Shown: positions 50,189 to 61,363, counted from the stretch's first letter. The stretch: DNA of 64,000 bases from Betaproteobacteria bacterium MOLA814 (GCA_000496475.1 AYMW01000002.1:434001-498000), one strand, 5' to 3'. Numbers and translations are program-made. Notes: generated from the sequence alone by a model not told the origin.

Positions 50189-52206
50189 TTACGCTGACCG
50201 ACCTCACCGTGCGCCGAGGCACCAAGGTGCTGCTAGACAAGGCCAACCTAACAATCCACCCAGGTGAAAAAGCCTCCCTGATTGGACGCAATGGCGCGGG
50301 CAAGTCCACCTTGTTTGCGTTGCTGACCGGTGACTTGACTGAAGACGGCGGCGAATGGTTTATGCCTAAGTCTTGGCGCATGGCACAAGTGGCCCAAAAC
50401 ATGCCTGAGACAGACGAGTCCGCCACAGACTTTGTATTGGCAGGCGACACCCGCTTGGTCGAATGCAATCAACAATTGGCATTGGCAGAAGAAAGTGGCG
50501 ACGGCGAAGCCATTGGCATGGCCTACGCCGAGTTGTCCGATGCTGGCGCTTTTGATGCGCAGTCTAGGGCCCAAACATTGATTATGGGCTTGGGGTTTTC
50601 TGTTGCCGAGCTCAACAACCCAGTGAACAGCTTTTCAGGCGGATGGCGCATGCGCCTGCAACTGGCCCGCGCTCTGATGTGCCCTGCCGATTTGATGCTG
50701 CTGGACGAGCCGACCAACCACTTGGACTTAGACGCGTTGGTGTGGCTAGAAGCTTGGCTCAAACGGTATGAGGGCACGATGATCATCATCAGCCACGACC
50801 GAGAATTTTTGGATGCCGTCACCCGCGTCACGGTGAACTTAGACAACGCACAACTGACACGATTTGGCGGCAACTACTCCACGTTTGAAGACGTGCGCGC
50901 GCAACAACTGACGCTGCAACAAGCCGCCTTCTCTAAACAGCAAGACCGCATTGCGCACCTACAGCTGTTCATTGACCGCTTCAAGGCCAAAGCCTCTAAA
51001 GCCAAGCAAGCGCAAAGCCGTGTAAAAGCGCTGGAGCGCATGGAGCGCGTCGCACAAGTCATCACCGCCGCTGACTTTACGTTTGAATTTAAAGAGCCGG
51101 CCTCACTGCCCAACCCCATGATCACGATTCGTGACGCCGTGGTGGGCTACACCGCCAGCGACGGCACTCAAACGCCCATCGTTGGCGGTATCACCCGCTC
51201 GGTGGTGGCTGGACAGCGCATTGGCTTGCTGGGTGCCAACGGCCAGGGAAAATCAACCTTGGTGAAGACCATTGCCGGCGCGCTGAAGACCTTAAGCGGT
51301 GAGTTTGCCGAAGGTAAGGGCCTGTCGGTGGGCTACTTCGCCCAACAAGAACTCGATGTGCTGCAAGTGAAAGACTCACCGTTGGAGCATATGATCGCGC
51401 TGGCAAAAAAGTTGGGGATCAATGCGCGTGAACAAGAGTTGCGTGACTTCTTAGGCAGCTTTCGCTTTGTTGGCGCTATGGTTGGGCAGACTGTCGGCAC
51501 CATGAGCGGCGGCGAAAAAGCGCGCTTGGTGTTGGCCATGGTCGTGTACCAGCGACCCAACCTGTTGTTACTCGATGAGCCAACCAATCATTTAGACCTG
51601 ACCACGCGCGAGGCGCTGGCCATGGCGCTCAACGCCTTTAGCGGAACCGTGATGTTGGTCAGCCACGACCGCGCTTTGCTGCGCAGCGTGTGTGACGACT
51701 TCTGGCTGGTTGCAAAAGGCGGCATCACCGAGTTTGAAGGTGACTTGGACGACTACCAGGTCTATTTGCTTGATCAAGCCAAACAACAACGCGAAGCCGC
51801 CAACAAGGCCGCTAACAAAGCAGCCAAACAAGCCATCAGCAATGCGGCAGCGCCAGTCATTGCAACACCAGCACCCGTTGTCAAGGCGGCTGCGCCAGCG
51901 ACGCAGGATGACGGTGACAGTCGAGTGAATCAGGGTGAAAAGCGCCGAGAACTGGCTGCAAAACGCCAAGCAATAGCGTCACAGACCAAGCCATTTCAAC
52001 AGCAAATTACAGCGGCTGAAACCAACATGGCCAAACTCGAACTGGAGCGTGACGCGCTCAACCGTGAACTGTTGGCGTTGCCGAGCGCCGACAAGCTGGC
52101 CGACATTGGTAGACGCCTCAAAGGCATTGACGATGAACTCGCTGGTGCAGAAACCAAGTGGTTAGAAGCTTCTCAAGCCATAGAGGCGTTGACCGAGCAA
52201 GCTTAG
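50185..52206 (+). CDS. ABC-F family ATPase, YheS/Uup-like
   Basis: A 673-residue soluble double ATPase of the ABC-F family, proteins that act on the ribosome (translation factors or antibiotic protection). First Walker A GRNGAGKST (34-42), signature SFSGGWRMRLQLARAL, Walker B LLDEPTNHLDLDALVWLE; second cassette GANGQGKST and TMSGGEKARLVLAM, LLDEPTNHLDL. The linker between cassettes and a charged coiled-coil tail (about 560-673, Ala/Gln/Lys-rich) are typical. No membrane spans. It overlaps prmB by four bases. Confidence 0.92.
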   Translation: MITLTDLTVRRGTKVLLDKANLTIHPGEKASLIGRNGAGKSTLFALLTGDLTEDGGEWFMPKSWRMAQVAQNMPETDESATDFVLAGDTRLVECNQQLALAEESGDGEAIGMAYAELSDAGAFDAQSRAQTLIMGLGFSVAELNNPVNSFSGGWRMRLQLARALMCPADLMLLDEPTNHLDLDALVWLEAWLKRYEGTMIIISHDREFLDAVTRVTVNLDNAQLTRFGGNYSTFEDVRAQQLTLQQAAFSKQQDRIAHLQLFIDRFKAKASKAKQAQSRVKALERMERVAQVITAADFTFEFKEPASLPNPMITIRDAVVGYTASDGTQTPIVGGITRSVVAGQRIGLLGANGQGKSTLVKTIAGALKTLSGEFAEGKGLSVGYFAQQELDVLQVKDSPLEHMIALAKKLGINAREQELRDFLGSFRFVGAMVGQTVGTMSGGEKARLVLAMVVYQRPNLLLLDEPTNHLDLTTREALAMALNAFSGTVMLVSHDRALLRSVCDDFWLVAKGGITEFEGDLDDYQVYLLDQAKQQREAANKAANKAAKQAISNAAAPVIATPAPVVKAAAPATQDDGDSRVNQGEKRRELAAKRQAIASQTKPFQQQITAAETNMAKLELERDALNRELLALPSADKLADIGRRLKGIDDELAGAETKWLEASQAIEALTEQA

Positions 52207-52261
52207 CCAAGCGAGACGAGTTGACACAACGCACACGGCTTAACTGCTGTGCGCGCACCCT

Positions 52262-53188
52262 CTAAGACTCGCTTCGTTTGCGCTGCATCATGAGCAGCTT
52301 CAAACGCTCAAACTCTTCGTCACTGATGCCCATTTCGTCTTGCAGTGTGGTGAGAAAGCTAAGCTCAGCATCCGTCAACACACCGTCACTCAAAGCAGCC
52401 GTAACTTGCGCTTGGAACTCACGCTTTCGCCTGGCCATTTGAACAGAGAAAGAAGAAGCCAAGATACCGGTCAGCAAGGCCACCGTACACACCCCCAAAA
52501 TGGCCACCAGGCCGCCAAGCAACTTGCCTAAAGGTGTAACTGGCGACACGTCGCCGTAACCCACTGTTGTGAGGGTTATGACGCCCCACCACATGGCATC
52601 AGGTATGGAGCCAAAGTATTCGGGTTGGACATTGTGCTCTACCAAATGAAGCAAGGTAGACGCCAACACCAACACCACCCCAAGCACATAAAACGACGCG
52701 ATAAAAGCACGTCGCTCCTCGAATATTGCACGCCCTAAATCTTGCAACGCATACGAGTAGTGACTGAACTTTAAGATGCGCAACAGCCGAATGGCGCGCA
52801 GACTTCTCAAGTCAATGCCAGGCATAAAGACAACCAACAGTGAAGGCAAAATAGCCAACAGGTCTACCAGCCCATACAGGCTGACCATGTAGCGCAAACG
52901 CTGACGCAACGCCATGTCTGCTTGCGGCGCTTTTTCAGCAATAGCCCACACGCGCAGCACATACTCAAACGTAAAGACAGAAACAGAAAACACCTCAAAA
53001 GCATTAAAAGCAATGCTGTATGCGGCATAAATGCTGGGTACAGACTCAGCAATGACAGCCATGATGTTGGCCATTACCAGCACCATGAGGAAGCCGTTGA
53101 ACCACTTGGCAAGTTTGTCGCCAGGGTCTGCACGCTCAAGTATGGCGAATACGCGCGCCCGGCTCATGTGCTCATTGAGCAGTACCAT
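52262..53188 (-). CDS. Voltage-gated-type potassium channel
   Basis: A 308-residue ion channel with a voltage-sensor-like bundle (hydrophobic segments from about 25 to 165, including the basic SLRAIRLLRILKF-type S4, here RSLRAIRLLRIL), then a pore loop with the potassium filter TVGYGD (in WWGVITLTTVGYGDVSP) and a final helix. The C-terminus is short and charged. ATG 53188 overlaps the upstream LD-carboxypeptidase stop by one base (TGATG), so the genes are coupled. It is convergent with the ABC-F gene. Confidence 0.92.
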   Translation of the reverse strand: MVLLNEHMSRARVFAILERADPGDKLAKWFNGFLMVLVMANIMAVIAESVPSIYAAYSIAFNAFEVFSVSVFTFEYVLRVWAIAEKAPQADMALRQRLRYMVSLYGLVDLLAILPSLLVVFMPGIDLRSLRAIRLLRILKFSHYSYALQDLGRAIFEERRAFIASFYVLGVVLVLASTLLHLVEHNVQPEYFGSIPDAMWWGVITLTTVGYGDVSPVTPLGKLLGGLVAILGVCTVALLTGILASSFSVQMARRKREFQAQVTAALSDGVLTDAELSFLTTLQDEMGISDEEFERLKLLMMQRKRSES

Positions 53189-54123
53189 CAGTTGCTATCC
53201 GTGTCCGAGTGATCGTGCGACCAAAACACAAGCGCCTCCTTGGCCTGGACCATCACGTCCACCGTTTTACCGACAGGCAACATCACCTTGGTGTTCACAT
53301 GGCCGTGCGGCAACTGGGTGAGTACACGCGCCTTGGTGTTTGCACGCAGCCACTGCACCACTGTTTTCATGGCAAAGCCTTTGTCTTGTGCACTGGCCGT
53401 AAAGCGGTTGAAGGCACCCAACATAATGACTTTTTGCTGTGCCAACACACCCGCGTGCAACAACTGTGTCAACATGCGCTCCACACGGTAAGGCGGCTCG
53501 GCCACATCTTCTAAAAACAACGCGCCATTGCTCACTTTGGGTAAGTAAGGTGTGCCCACCATAGAACACACCATGGACAGATTACCGCCCCACAGTGTGA
53601 GGTCTTGGTAGCCAAACTCTGTGGGGTCGTCTTTGCCAATGCGCCAGCCTGTGCCTTCGGCCATACCGCTGATGACGTCGTCGAAACAAGCCAAGGTGAT
53701 CTCATCAATGCCACCATCGGCATCGGCGCGTCCAAAGTCTTCTATCAAGGCGGGACCAGCCCACGTGCTGCGGCCTGTTTGTGCCATAACAGCCAAGCTC
53801 AACGCCGTCACGTCGCTAAAACCCACCCACTGCGTGCCCTTGTCTATGGACTTGGCAATGGCTTTGTAAGGCAGTTGTCCTAACAAACGGCTGATACCGT
53901 AGCCGCCGCGCGTGGTCATGACCACGTCGGCGCCGCTGGCTGCAGCGCGCTTGATGGCGCTGAGGCGCTGCACATCGTCACCTGCAAATCGGGTGCTGCG
54001 GCTCAATACGTCTTGGTCAATTTCCAAGGTGTGACCTTGAGCCATTAAACGTGTGATGCCGCGTTTGTAGGCTGCTTTATCAAGTACCGATGAACTGGGG
54101 GAAAGAATATAGATGTGGCTCAT
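53188..54123 (-). CDS. ldcA: LD-carboxypeptidase, MccF/LdcA-like (S66 family)
   Basis: Cytoplasmic peptidase that trims the terminal D-alanine from muropeptide tetrapeptides during wall recycling, or hydrolyses related substrates. The 311 residues show VVMTTRGGYGISRLLG, the serine motif QWVGFSDVTALSLA, ALFLEDVAEPPYRVERML with the catalytic glutamate, and PHGHVNTKVMLPVG with the histidine. It has no signal peptide. It overlaps the upstream fusion gene by four bases and the downstream potassium channel by one. S66 relatives that detoxify microcin C are an alternative role. Confidence 0.9.
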   Translation of the reverse strand: MSHIYILSPSSSVLDKAAYKRGITRLMAQGHTLEIDQDVLSRSTRFAGDDVQRLSAIKRAAASGADVVMTTRGGYGISRLLGQLPYKAIAKSIDKGTQWVGFSDVTALSLAVMAQTGRSTWAGPALIEDFGRADADGGIDEITLACFDDVISGMAEGTGWRIGKDDPTEFGYQDLTLWGGNLSMVCSMVGTPYLPKVSNGALFLEDVAEPPYRVERMLTQLLHAGVLAQQKVIMLGAFNRFTASAQDKGFAMKTVVQWLRANTKARVLTQLPHGHVNTKVMLPVGKTVDVMVQAKEALVFWSHDHSDTDSN

Positions 54124-55553
54124 AGCGACCTAGTTTGGCACAAAGCTGACACCGCCCAAGCAACCAAGCCATGAGGCATGTCTGAGGACGGTTGTGGCGT
54201 GGCGGGGTGTGCCCACTCTTGTAGAAAATGACCACCTTGTTTGATGACGACTGGTGGTGCGCAGTGCGCAATTCCTTGGTGCAAGGTTCGCATGGTGGAT
54301 TCGCCTAATACCGGGTCGGCGCCACCAATGGCCATGGCACTGCGGCCTGCCCACTGCTGCTGCCAAAATGCAGCGGCCTCCCGTGATGTGTGTGCGCCAG
54401 CAGCATCTACATGGTCCATCACCATCGCAGGAAAGCGCCTAAGTGCAGCCCTGTGCCCAGCGTCTGGAAATGGCGCGCTATATGCGGCGGCTTCAGCATG
54501 GCTGAGGTGAGCGCATGAACGCTGCATCAAGCCAGCCACAGAGAAACCTGGCTTGTCAGCACAAAATTGACGCCAAGCTTCAAAGCCCTTGCCCAGTGGT
54601 TTGTCACCAGTTGCCAGCGTGGTGTTCATGGCCAGCAGCGCCGCATAGCGCTCGGATGCAGCCATGGGCAAGGTCAAGCCCAATAGGCCGCCCCAATCTT
54701 GCACAGCCAAATGTATGTTGCGCAAATCCAAATGCGCCACGAGCTGCAACAACACGTCGCGGTGCAAGTCAAAGTGGTGAGCGCTGTCCTTTTTGGGTTT
54801 GTCGCTTTTGCCGAAACCCAGCAAATCGGGTGCAACCACTCTGTGGCCACGGGCCGTCAGCCCACTAACCCAATGCCGCCACACGTAGCTCCATGTGGGG
54901 TTGCCGTGCAGCAACAACCACGTCGTGGGTGCGTTGCGCGGGCCTTCATCAAGGTAGTGCATGCGCCATCCATTCAAGGCGGGCAAGTCGCTGACATAAT
55001 GTGGCTCGAAGTCGTAGTCAGGCAAGTTCTCAAACGCGCTGCCGGGCGTTCGCAAGGCGTCATCGCGCAAGGGTTGTGCAGTCAATTGATTCATCACACG
55101 TCGCTCCTGAAAAAAAGACGATAACAAGGCTGCGCATTCAGAGGCCAGCACTCCTGGCGTGAGCTGGGTGTGGTGGTTCAGTGCCTGATTGGCCAATACA
55201 TTGCTGACAGAACCACAGGCGCCCGTCTTAGGCTCTGAAGCACCAAAGACCAAACGGCTTAGACGCGCATTGATCACAGCGCCAGTGCACATAGTGCACG
55301 GCTCCAAAGTCACGTACAACGTACAACCTTCTAAACGGTAGTTGCCAAGATAAGCCGCCGCCGCACGGATGGCCTGCACCTCAGCGTGCGCACAAGGGTC
55401 ATTGTTAGCCACTGGTGCGTTGTAGCCTACACCTATCACTTGTCCGTCTTTCACCACAACAGCGCCAACAGGCACCTCGTTGGCATCAAAAGCCAACTGT
55501 GCCTGCGCCAATGCACAGCGCATAAAGGCTTGGTCAGTGATCTGTGCTGTCAT
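54120..55553 (-). CDS. tadA: Fusion: tRNA adenosine deaminase (TadA) plus haloalkane dehalogenase-like hydrolase
   Basis: A 477-residue protein with two unrelated enzymes. Residues 1-150 are TadA, which makes inosine at position 34 of tRNA-Arg: zinc ligands His56-Ala-Glu58 (HAE) and Cys86, Cys89 (EPCTMC). Residues 160-477 are an alpha/beta hydrolase with the haloalkane dehalogenase signature HGNPTWSYVWRHW (216-228), nucleophile Asp286 with Trp287 (VQDWGGLLGLTLP), and His442 in QGGHFLQEW; Asp413 (GGADPVLG) may be the acid. An internal AGGAG (complement of 55104-55108) nine bases before Met154 could start the dehalogenase alone. It overlaps ldcA by four bases and follows the PaiB-like gene with a 20-base overlap. 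Confidence 0.9.
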   Translation of the reverse strand: MTAQITDQAFMRCALAQAQLAFDANEVPVGAVVVKDGQVIGVGYNAPVANNDPCAHAEVQAIRAAAAYLGNYRLEGCTLYVTLEPCTMCTGAVINARLSRLVFGASEPKTGACGSVSNVLANQALNHHTQLTPGVLASECAALLSSFFQERRVMNQLTAQPLRDDALRTPGSAFENLPDYDFEPHYVSDLPALNGWRMHYLDEGPRNAPTTWLLLHGNPTWSYVWRHWVSGLTARGHRVVAPDLLGFGKSDKPKKDSAHHFDLHRDVLLQLVAHLDLRNIHLAVQDWGGLLGLTLPMAASERYAALLAMNTTLATGDKPLGKGFEAWRQFCADKPGFSVAGLMQRSCAHLSHAEAAAYSAPFPDAGHRAALRRFPAMVMDHVDAAGAHTSREAAAFWQQQWAGRSAMAIGGADPVLGESTMRTLHQGIAHCAPPVVIKQGGHFLQEWAHPATPQPSSDMPHGLVAWAVSALCQTRSL

Positions 55554-56190
55554 GCCAACGCTGCAGCCAAGTCACCACACCACGCTGGGCATCTGAGCCG
55601 CTGTCGTATTGAGCCGCCATTGTTTGCGCAGCTTCTGGCCTGTGTTGATTGAGTTTGATTTTGAGCTGCCACGACTCTACACACAGCTCAAAACCCGTGA
55701 TGGCGCGCAGCATGGCTTGTGTGTAGTTGTCTGGCAACTCTCGCCACTGCGCTGCGTATGCAGGCTCATGGTCTGCAATGAGCTGCTTGAGCAACGCGTC
55801 TTTGGCCTCAGGCTCAGTTAAAACACGAACCCGCACATGCACGTGCAAGGCCACATAATTCCAAGTGGGTACGCGCTGCTTATCGGGGTAAACGCTGGGT
55901 GACATGTAGGCCTGCGGCCCGATCACCGTCACCACAGCTTGGGGCTGCGTGTGTAACAACGCGCAATGCGGGTTGGCGTTGGCAACGTGGCCGAGAATGC
56001 GCCAGTCATTTGCAGTTGACGCCTCGGTTGTATGCAGCGGCACATGAGAGATAAACGCCCGCCCACTCCCGTCTACGCTGACCACGCTGGCCAAAGCGTG
56101 TTCACGCAACAAGGTGCAGGCCAGTGCCCAGTCACGGCTGGTGAACTGCGGGGGGTTGTAAAGACTATGGTTGATGGACGACTCGGTCAT
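55534..56190 (-). CDS. PaiB-family FMN-binding protein
   Basis: A 218-residue protein of the PaiB family, split-barrel FMN-binding proteins first described as negative transcriptional regulators of sporulation and protease genes. Visible are LYNPPQFTSRDWALACTLLREHALASVVSVD (pattern near the start), AFISHVPLHTT, HVANANPHC, VIGPQAYMSPSVYP and VPTWNYVALHVHVRV. ATG 56190 gives the usual start; the frame is open 17 residues further to 56241. Its end overlaps the tadA fusion start by 20 bases, making it first of four coupled genes. Confidence 0.85.
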   Translation of the reverse strand: MTESSINHSLYNPPQFTSRDWALACTLLREHALASVVSVDGSGRAFISHVPLHTTEASTANDWRILGHVANANPHCALLHTQPQAVVTVIGPQAYMSPSVYPDKQRVPTWNYVALHVHVRVRVLTEPEAKDALLKQLIADHEPAYAAQWRELPDNYTQAMLRAITGFELCVESWQLKIKLNQHRPEAAQTMAAQYDSGSDAQRGVVTWLQRWHDSTDH

Positions 56191-56323
56191 AGCTTGAAAG
56201 TCTAACTGCTTTAACAAGCCAGGCGACGCAAACCAAGTCAACGGCTTGTCGCCAGTTAAACGTTGGGCACATGGCTGAACTAAACCTTGTTATCTGAGCC
56301 CTTGCAGCATATGCATAGCCCCA

Positions 56324-56560
56324 TCAACTGCCGACATGTATAGCCTCGTTGTCGGTCGCACCGCCTTGCACCGCCACCACAGCAATTGCCACAGCTTGGT
56401 CATTGCGCAGCTCAACGCCGGTTTCTATCACTAGCATGTTGAACGCTGGCTCCTCAAGCTGCAACTGCTGGGCCTGCGCAGGCATTGCAGCTACTAGCCC
56501 CAAGCAGAGCCCCGCAAGCAGGTGCGACTCAACGCAACAAGAGGTTTTTATGGTGTCCAT
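56324..56560 (-). CDS. Small predicted secreted protein
   Basis: A 78-residue precursor I do not recognise. From ATG 56560 it has a basic start, a hydrophobic core (LLAGLCLGLVAAMPAQAQ, likely cleavage after AQA) and a short acidic mature part of about 50 residues without cysteine or repeat. The frame also extends to 56584. Without homology or a strong ribosome site this remains tentative. Confidence 0.4.
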   Translation of the reverse strand: MDTIKTSCCVESHLLAGLCLGLVAAMPAQAQQLQLEEPAFNMLVIETGVELRNDQAVAIAVVAVQGGATDNEAIHVGS

Positions 56561-56646
56561 GCGTGCGGCCATAACGCACAGCACCCTTCAAACAGGTGGT
56601 CTCAAACTATGAACTGACAGCAAACGAGCTAAAAAAGTCAGACAAC

Positions 56647-57513
56647 TCAGCCGGATGCCTTGCGAGACTCCACCCACAAGTTGGCGTAGTTGCCTATAAA
56701 AATAACACCAGCACCTACAAATACCCAGATGTCTAAAGCCTCTTGGTAGACCAACATGCCCACAATGGCAATCACAGGCAAGCGAATAAAGTCAATGGGG
56801 ACCACCACCGTGGCAGGGGCAATAGACAGCGCATTGGTCAAACAGAAGTGGGCCAATAGGCCTGCCACCCCAATCAGCAATACATAAGGCAGTGCTTGCG
56901 CGTTGGGCACGGCAATGTCGCCATCGAAACCAGCGCAGATAACACCCATGACCAACTGCATAGCAGTTAAGAAAAATAAAATGCCGGTGATACTTTGCGT
57001 TCGTGTGAGTTTTTTGGTGAGCATGATCGTGAGCGCAAAAAATATGGCCGCACTGGCCGCAGCGACAACACCTGCATTGATGCCTTCTACAGTTGGGCGC
57101 GCCACAATTAAGATGCCAATGAACCCCACCAAGGCAGCGCCTACCCGCATGCGCGTCAAACGCTCACCAAGAATTAACGGCGACAAGACGATCACCCACA
57201 GCGGTGATGTGAATTCAATGGCAAATACTTGGGCCAAGGGAATCACGGTGACTGCAAAAAACCAAAGATTTTGACCCGCAAAGTGCGCGGTGTTTCTCAT
57301 CACATGCGTGCCCATGTGCTGTGTACTTATTTGCCGCCATGCACCTGTGCACCCAGCAATGGATAACACTATGAACAGGCCTAGTAGGCTGCGGTACATC
57401 ATGATTTCAAATGTGTCTAGCTGAACAGCGACCTCACGCCCTGCAACCGCCATGGCAGAGAATGATGCGATTGAACCTGACATCCACAGGGCGGCATGTG
57501 CAACAGGTCTCAT
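56647..57513 (-). CDS. DMT-superfamily transporter with EamA domains
   Basis: A 288-residue inner-membrane protein of the drug/metabolite transporter superfamily, with about ten membrane segments in two EamA halves. Landmarks are ASFSAMAVAGREVAVQLDTFEIMMYRSLLG and ALAQVFAIEFTSPLWVIVLSPLILGERLTRMRVGAALVGFIGILIVARP, typical of the family. The substrate is unknown; such proteins move amino acids, nucleobases or other metabolites. No linked gene suggests the cargo. Confidence 0.9.
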   Translation of the reverse strand: MRPVAHAALWMSGSIASFSAMAVAGREVAVQLDTFEIMMYRSLLGLFIVLSIAGCTGAWRQISTQHMGTHVMRNTAHFAGQNLWFFAVTVIPLAQVFAIEFTSPLWVIVLSPLILGERLTRMRVGAALVGFIGILIVARPTVEGINAGVVAAASAAIFFALTIMLTKKLTRTQSITGILFFLTAMQLVMGVICAGFDGDIAVPNAQALPYVLLIGVAGLLAHFCLTNALSIAPATVVVPIDFIRLPVIAIVGMLVYQEALDIWVFVGAGVIFIGNYANLWVESRKASG

Positions 57514-57565
57514 AACGTTTGGCTAAGACAGCTCAAGACAAACGTCGATGAACAAACAGTTTGAA

Positions 57566-58057
57566 TTAACGTTTGCTGACACGCGTTTGACCGTTACCGC
57601 GCAACACGTACACCAGCTCACCCGCAACAAACTGCACATCAGCGTCTTGCGTCACAGCCAGCATCTCCGAGGTATCCAAGCGAACAATAATTTGCAAGCC
57701 CTCTTTGCGCTGCGTCGCCTGCTGTGCTTTTTGCCCAGCCAAAGTACCTAAAACACCGCCCAACACTGCGCCGACTTGGCTATTGCGTCCACCATCATTG
57801 CCTGCGCCAGATCCCACTATGGCGCCCAGCAAGCCGCCAGCCAATTGGCCGCCGCCAGTGTCTTTGCCCTCAGGAACAATGACCACGCTCGAGACTGATT
57901 GCACAACGGCTTGTACCACTGTCATGGGCTGGCGCGACTGCTCAGCAGAAAACTCACGCCCTGAACTTGAGCCAGTGGCGCAACCAGCCAACACGAGCGC
58001 GGCGCCCAGCAGGCACAGCGCGCAAGCACTGCGCGAACAGAATGTTTGAATAGTCAT
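57566..58057 (-). CDS. Glycine-zipper outer-membrane lipoprotein (SlyB/Pcp-like)
   Basis: A 163-residue lipoprotein precursor. The signal ends in the lipobox LVLAGC, with Cys26 as the likely lipid-bearing residue. The middle has a glycine-zipper membrane segment (QLAGGLLGAIVGSGAG, then QVGAVLGGVLGTLAG), followed by a small beta domain (LQIIVRLDTSEMLAVTQ). This is the SlyB/Pcp or 2TM family, outer-membrane stress proteins. ATG 58057 begins the signal; upstream extension is unlikely. It is 83 bases downstream of guaA on the same strand. Confidence 0.85.
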   Translation of the reverse strand: MTIQTFCSRSACALCLLGAALVLAGCATGSSSGREFSAEQSRQPMTVVQAVVQSVSSVVIVPEGKDTGGGQLAGGLLGAIVGSGAGNDGGRNSQVGAVLGGVLGTLAGQKAQQATQRKEGLQIIVRLDTSEMLAVTQDADVQFVAGELVYVLRGNGQTRVSKR

Positions 58058-58140
58058 GTGTGTTTCTTGTAAAAAGGTGTTGGTTGATACGGCGTTCAAA
58101 CCTGCATACTGGATCTTTGCAAACGAGCTGATCGTGAAGG

Positions 58141-59760
58141 TTACTCCCACTCAATGGTGGCTGGCGGTTTGCTGGACACATCGTAGGTCACACGGTTGAT
58201 CCCGCGAACTTCATTGATGATGCGCCCAGACACTTTCTTGAGCAACGCGTAGGGCAATTCCGCCCAGTCAGCCGTCATGAAGTCGGCGGTTTGCACGGCG
58301 CGCAAGGCCACCACGTACTCGTATGTGCGCCCATCGCCCATAACGCCAACACTTTTAACGGGTAAGAACACGGCAAAGGCTTGGCTGGTGAGATCGTACC
58401 AAGTTTTGCCACTGTCGGCATCTTTAAAGTTGCGCAGTTCTTCTATGAAAATCGCGTCCGCCCTGCGCAACAAGTCGGCATATTCTTGCTTGACTTCACC
58501 CAAAATACGCACGCCCAAGCCGGGGCCTGGGAAGGGGTGGCGGTAGACCATGGCGTGGGGCAAGCCCAGGGCCACGCCCAGTTCACGCACCTCGTCTTTA
58601 AACAACTCGCGCAAAGGTTCTAGGAGTTTTAAGCCGAGTTGCTCAGGCAAACCACCTACGTTGTGGTGGCTTTTAATGGTGACGGCTTTTTTGCTGTTGG
58701 CACCACCCGACTCGATCACATCGGGGTAAATGGTGCCTTGGGCCAAGAAGCTAGCGCCTTGATGACCGCCATCGCCAGCTTTCAGTATGGCGGCTTGTTC
58801 TTTGAACACGTCAACAAACAAACCACCGATGATTTTGCGCTTGGCTTCTGGTTCGGACACGCCCGCCAATTTGCTTAAAAACAGGTCGGCGACGTCCACA
58901 CGAATCACGCGGGCATGCAGTTTGCCTTCAAACATCTCCATCACCATGTCGCCTTCATTCAGACGCAATAAGCCGTGGTCGACAAACACACACGTCAACT
59001 GGTCACCAATGGCGCGGTGAATGAGAGCGGCAGCCACTGATGAATCCACACCACCAGACAATCCCAAAATCACTTCTTCAGTACCAACTTGCTCGCGTAT
59101 GCGCGCAATGGCCTCGTCCACATAGTTGCCCATGACCCAGTCCGCCTTGGCGTGACACACATTCAATACAAAGCGCTCCAGCATGGCTTTGCCTTGCACG
59201 GTGTGCGTGACTTCAGGGTGAAATTGCACCGCGTAGTAGCCGCGCGCCTCATCTGCCATGCCCGCAATAGGACAGTTTGGCGTTGACGCCATGAGCTTGA
59301 ACCCAGGCGGCATTTCGGTCACCTTGTCACCGTGGCTCATCCAGACCTTGAGCATGCCGTGGCCTTCGGCCGTGGCGAAGTCTTCAACGCCTTTGAGCAG
59401 TTCGGTGTGGCCATGGGCGCGCACTTCGGCGTAACCAAATTCGCGCGTTTGACCACCCTCAACTTTGCCGCCTAATTGCTGCGCCATGGTTTGCATGCCG
59501 TAGCAAATGCCCAGCACAGGCACGTTCAACTCAAACACAGCTTGCGGTGCCGCATCGGTGGACTCTTCGTACACGCTGGCGTGGCTGCCAGACAAAATAA
59601 TGCCCTTGAGTTTGCCGTCTTTGGCGTATTCGCGCACCCAGTCGCTGCTGACATCGCAGGGGTGAACCTCACAAAACACATGCGCTTCGCGCACACGGCG
59701 GGCGATGAGCTGGGTGACTTGCGAGCCGAAATCAAGAATCAGGATTTTTTCGTGTGACAT
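58141..59760 (-). CDS. guaA: GMP synthase (glutamine-hydrolysing)
   Basis: Converts XMP to GMP with glutamine and ATP. The 539-residue protein has the class I glutaminase first (VLGICYGMQ with the nucleophile Cys, and HPEVTHT with the catalytic His), then the ATP pyrophosphatase with the P-loop GLSGGVDSS. The C-terminal dimerisation domain ends in the conserved [15 protein letters not shown]. Length is standard (about 525). It lies downstream of guaB with a strong hairpin ten bases before the start. Confidence 0.97.
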   Translation of the reverse strand: MSHEKILILDFGSQVTQLIARRVREAHVFCEVHPCDVSSDWVREYAKDGKLKGIILSGSHASVYEESTDAAPQAVFELNVPVLGICYGMQTMAQQLGGKVEGGQTREFGYAEVRAHGHTELLKGVEDFATAEGHGMLKVWMSHGDKVTEMPPGFKLMASTPNCPIAGMADEARGYYAVQFHPEVTHTVQGKAMLERFVLNVCHAKADWVMGNYVDEAIARIREQVGTEEVILGLSGGVDSSVAAALIHRAIGDQLTCVFVDHGLLRLNEGDMVMEMFEGKLHARVIRVDVADLFLSKLAGVSEPEAKRKIIGGLFVDVFKEQAAILKAGDGGHQGASFLAQGTIYPDVIESGGANSKKAVTIKSHHNVGGLPEQLGLKLLEPLRELFKDEVRELGVALGLPHAMVYRHPFPGPGLGVRILGEVKQEYADLLRRADAIFIEELRNFKDADSGKTWYDLTSQAFAVFLPVKSVGVMGDGRTYEYVVALRAVQTADFMTADWAELPYALLKKVSGRIINEVRGINRVTYDVSSKPPATIEWE

Positions 59761-59769
59761 ACATGCAAA

Positions 59770-59793
59770 CGGGCCTGTTGGGAAACAGGCCCG
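59770..59793 (-). promoter_or_regulatory. Hairpin at the guaA start
   Basis: CGGGCCTGTT (59770-59779) and AACAGGCCCG (59784-59793) form a perfect 10-bp stem with a GGGA tetraloop (TCCC on the transcribed strand). On the guaA mRNA it ends nine bases before the start codon, where a ribosome site would be. It could be a weak terminator or a translational control element; the following TTTGC is not a full U run. Confidence 0.6.
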
Positions 59794-59869
59794 CCGTTGA
59801 AATGGTTGTTGGTGATTGATACTAGTTTAAAGTCTTAGAGAAGGTATCAGCCCAATTGGCTCCCCTGTG

Positions 59870-61363
<1,494 letters not shown>

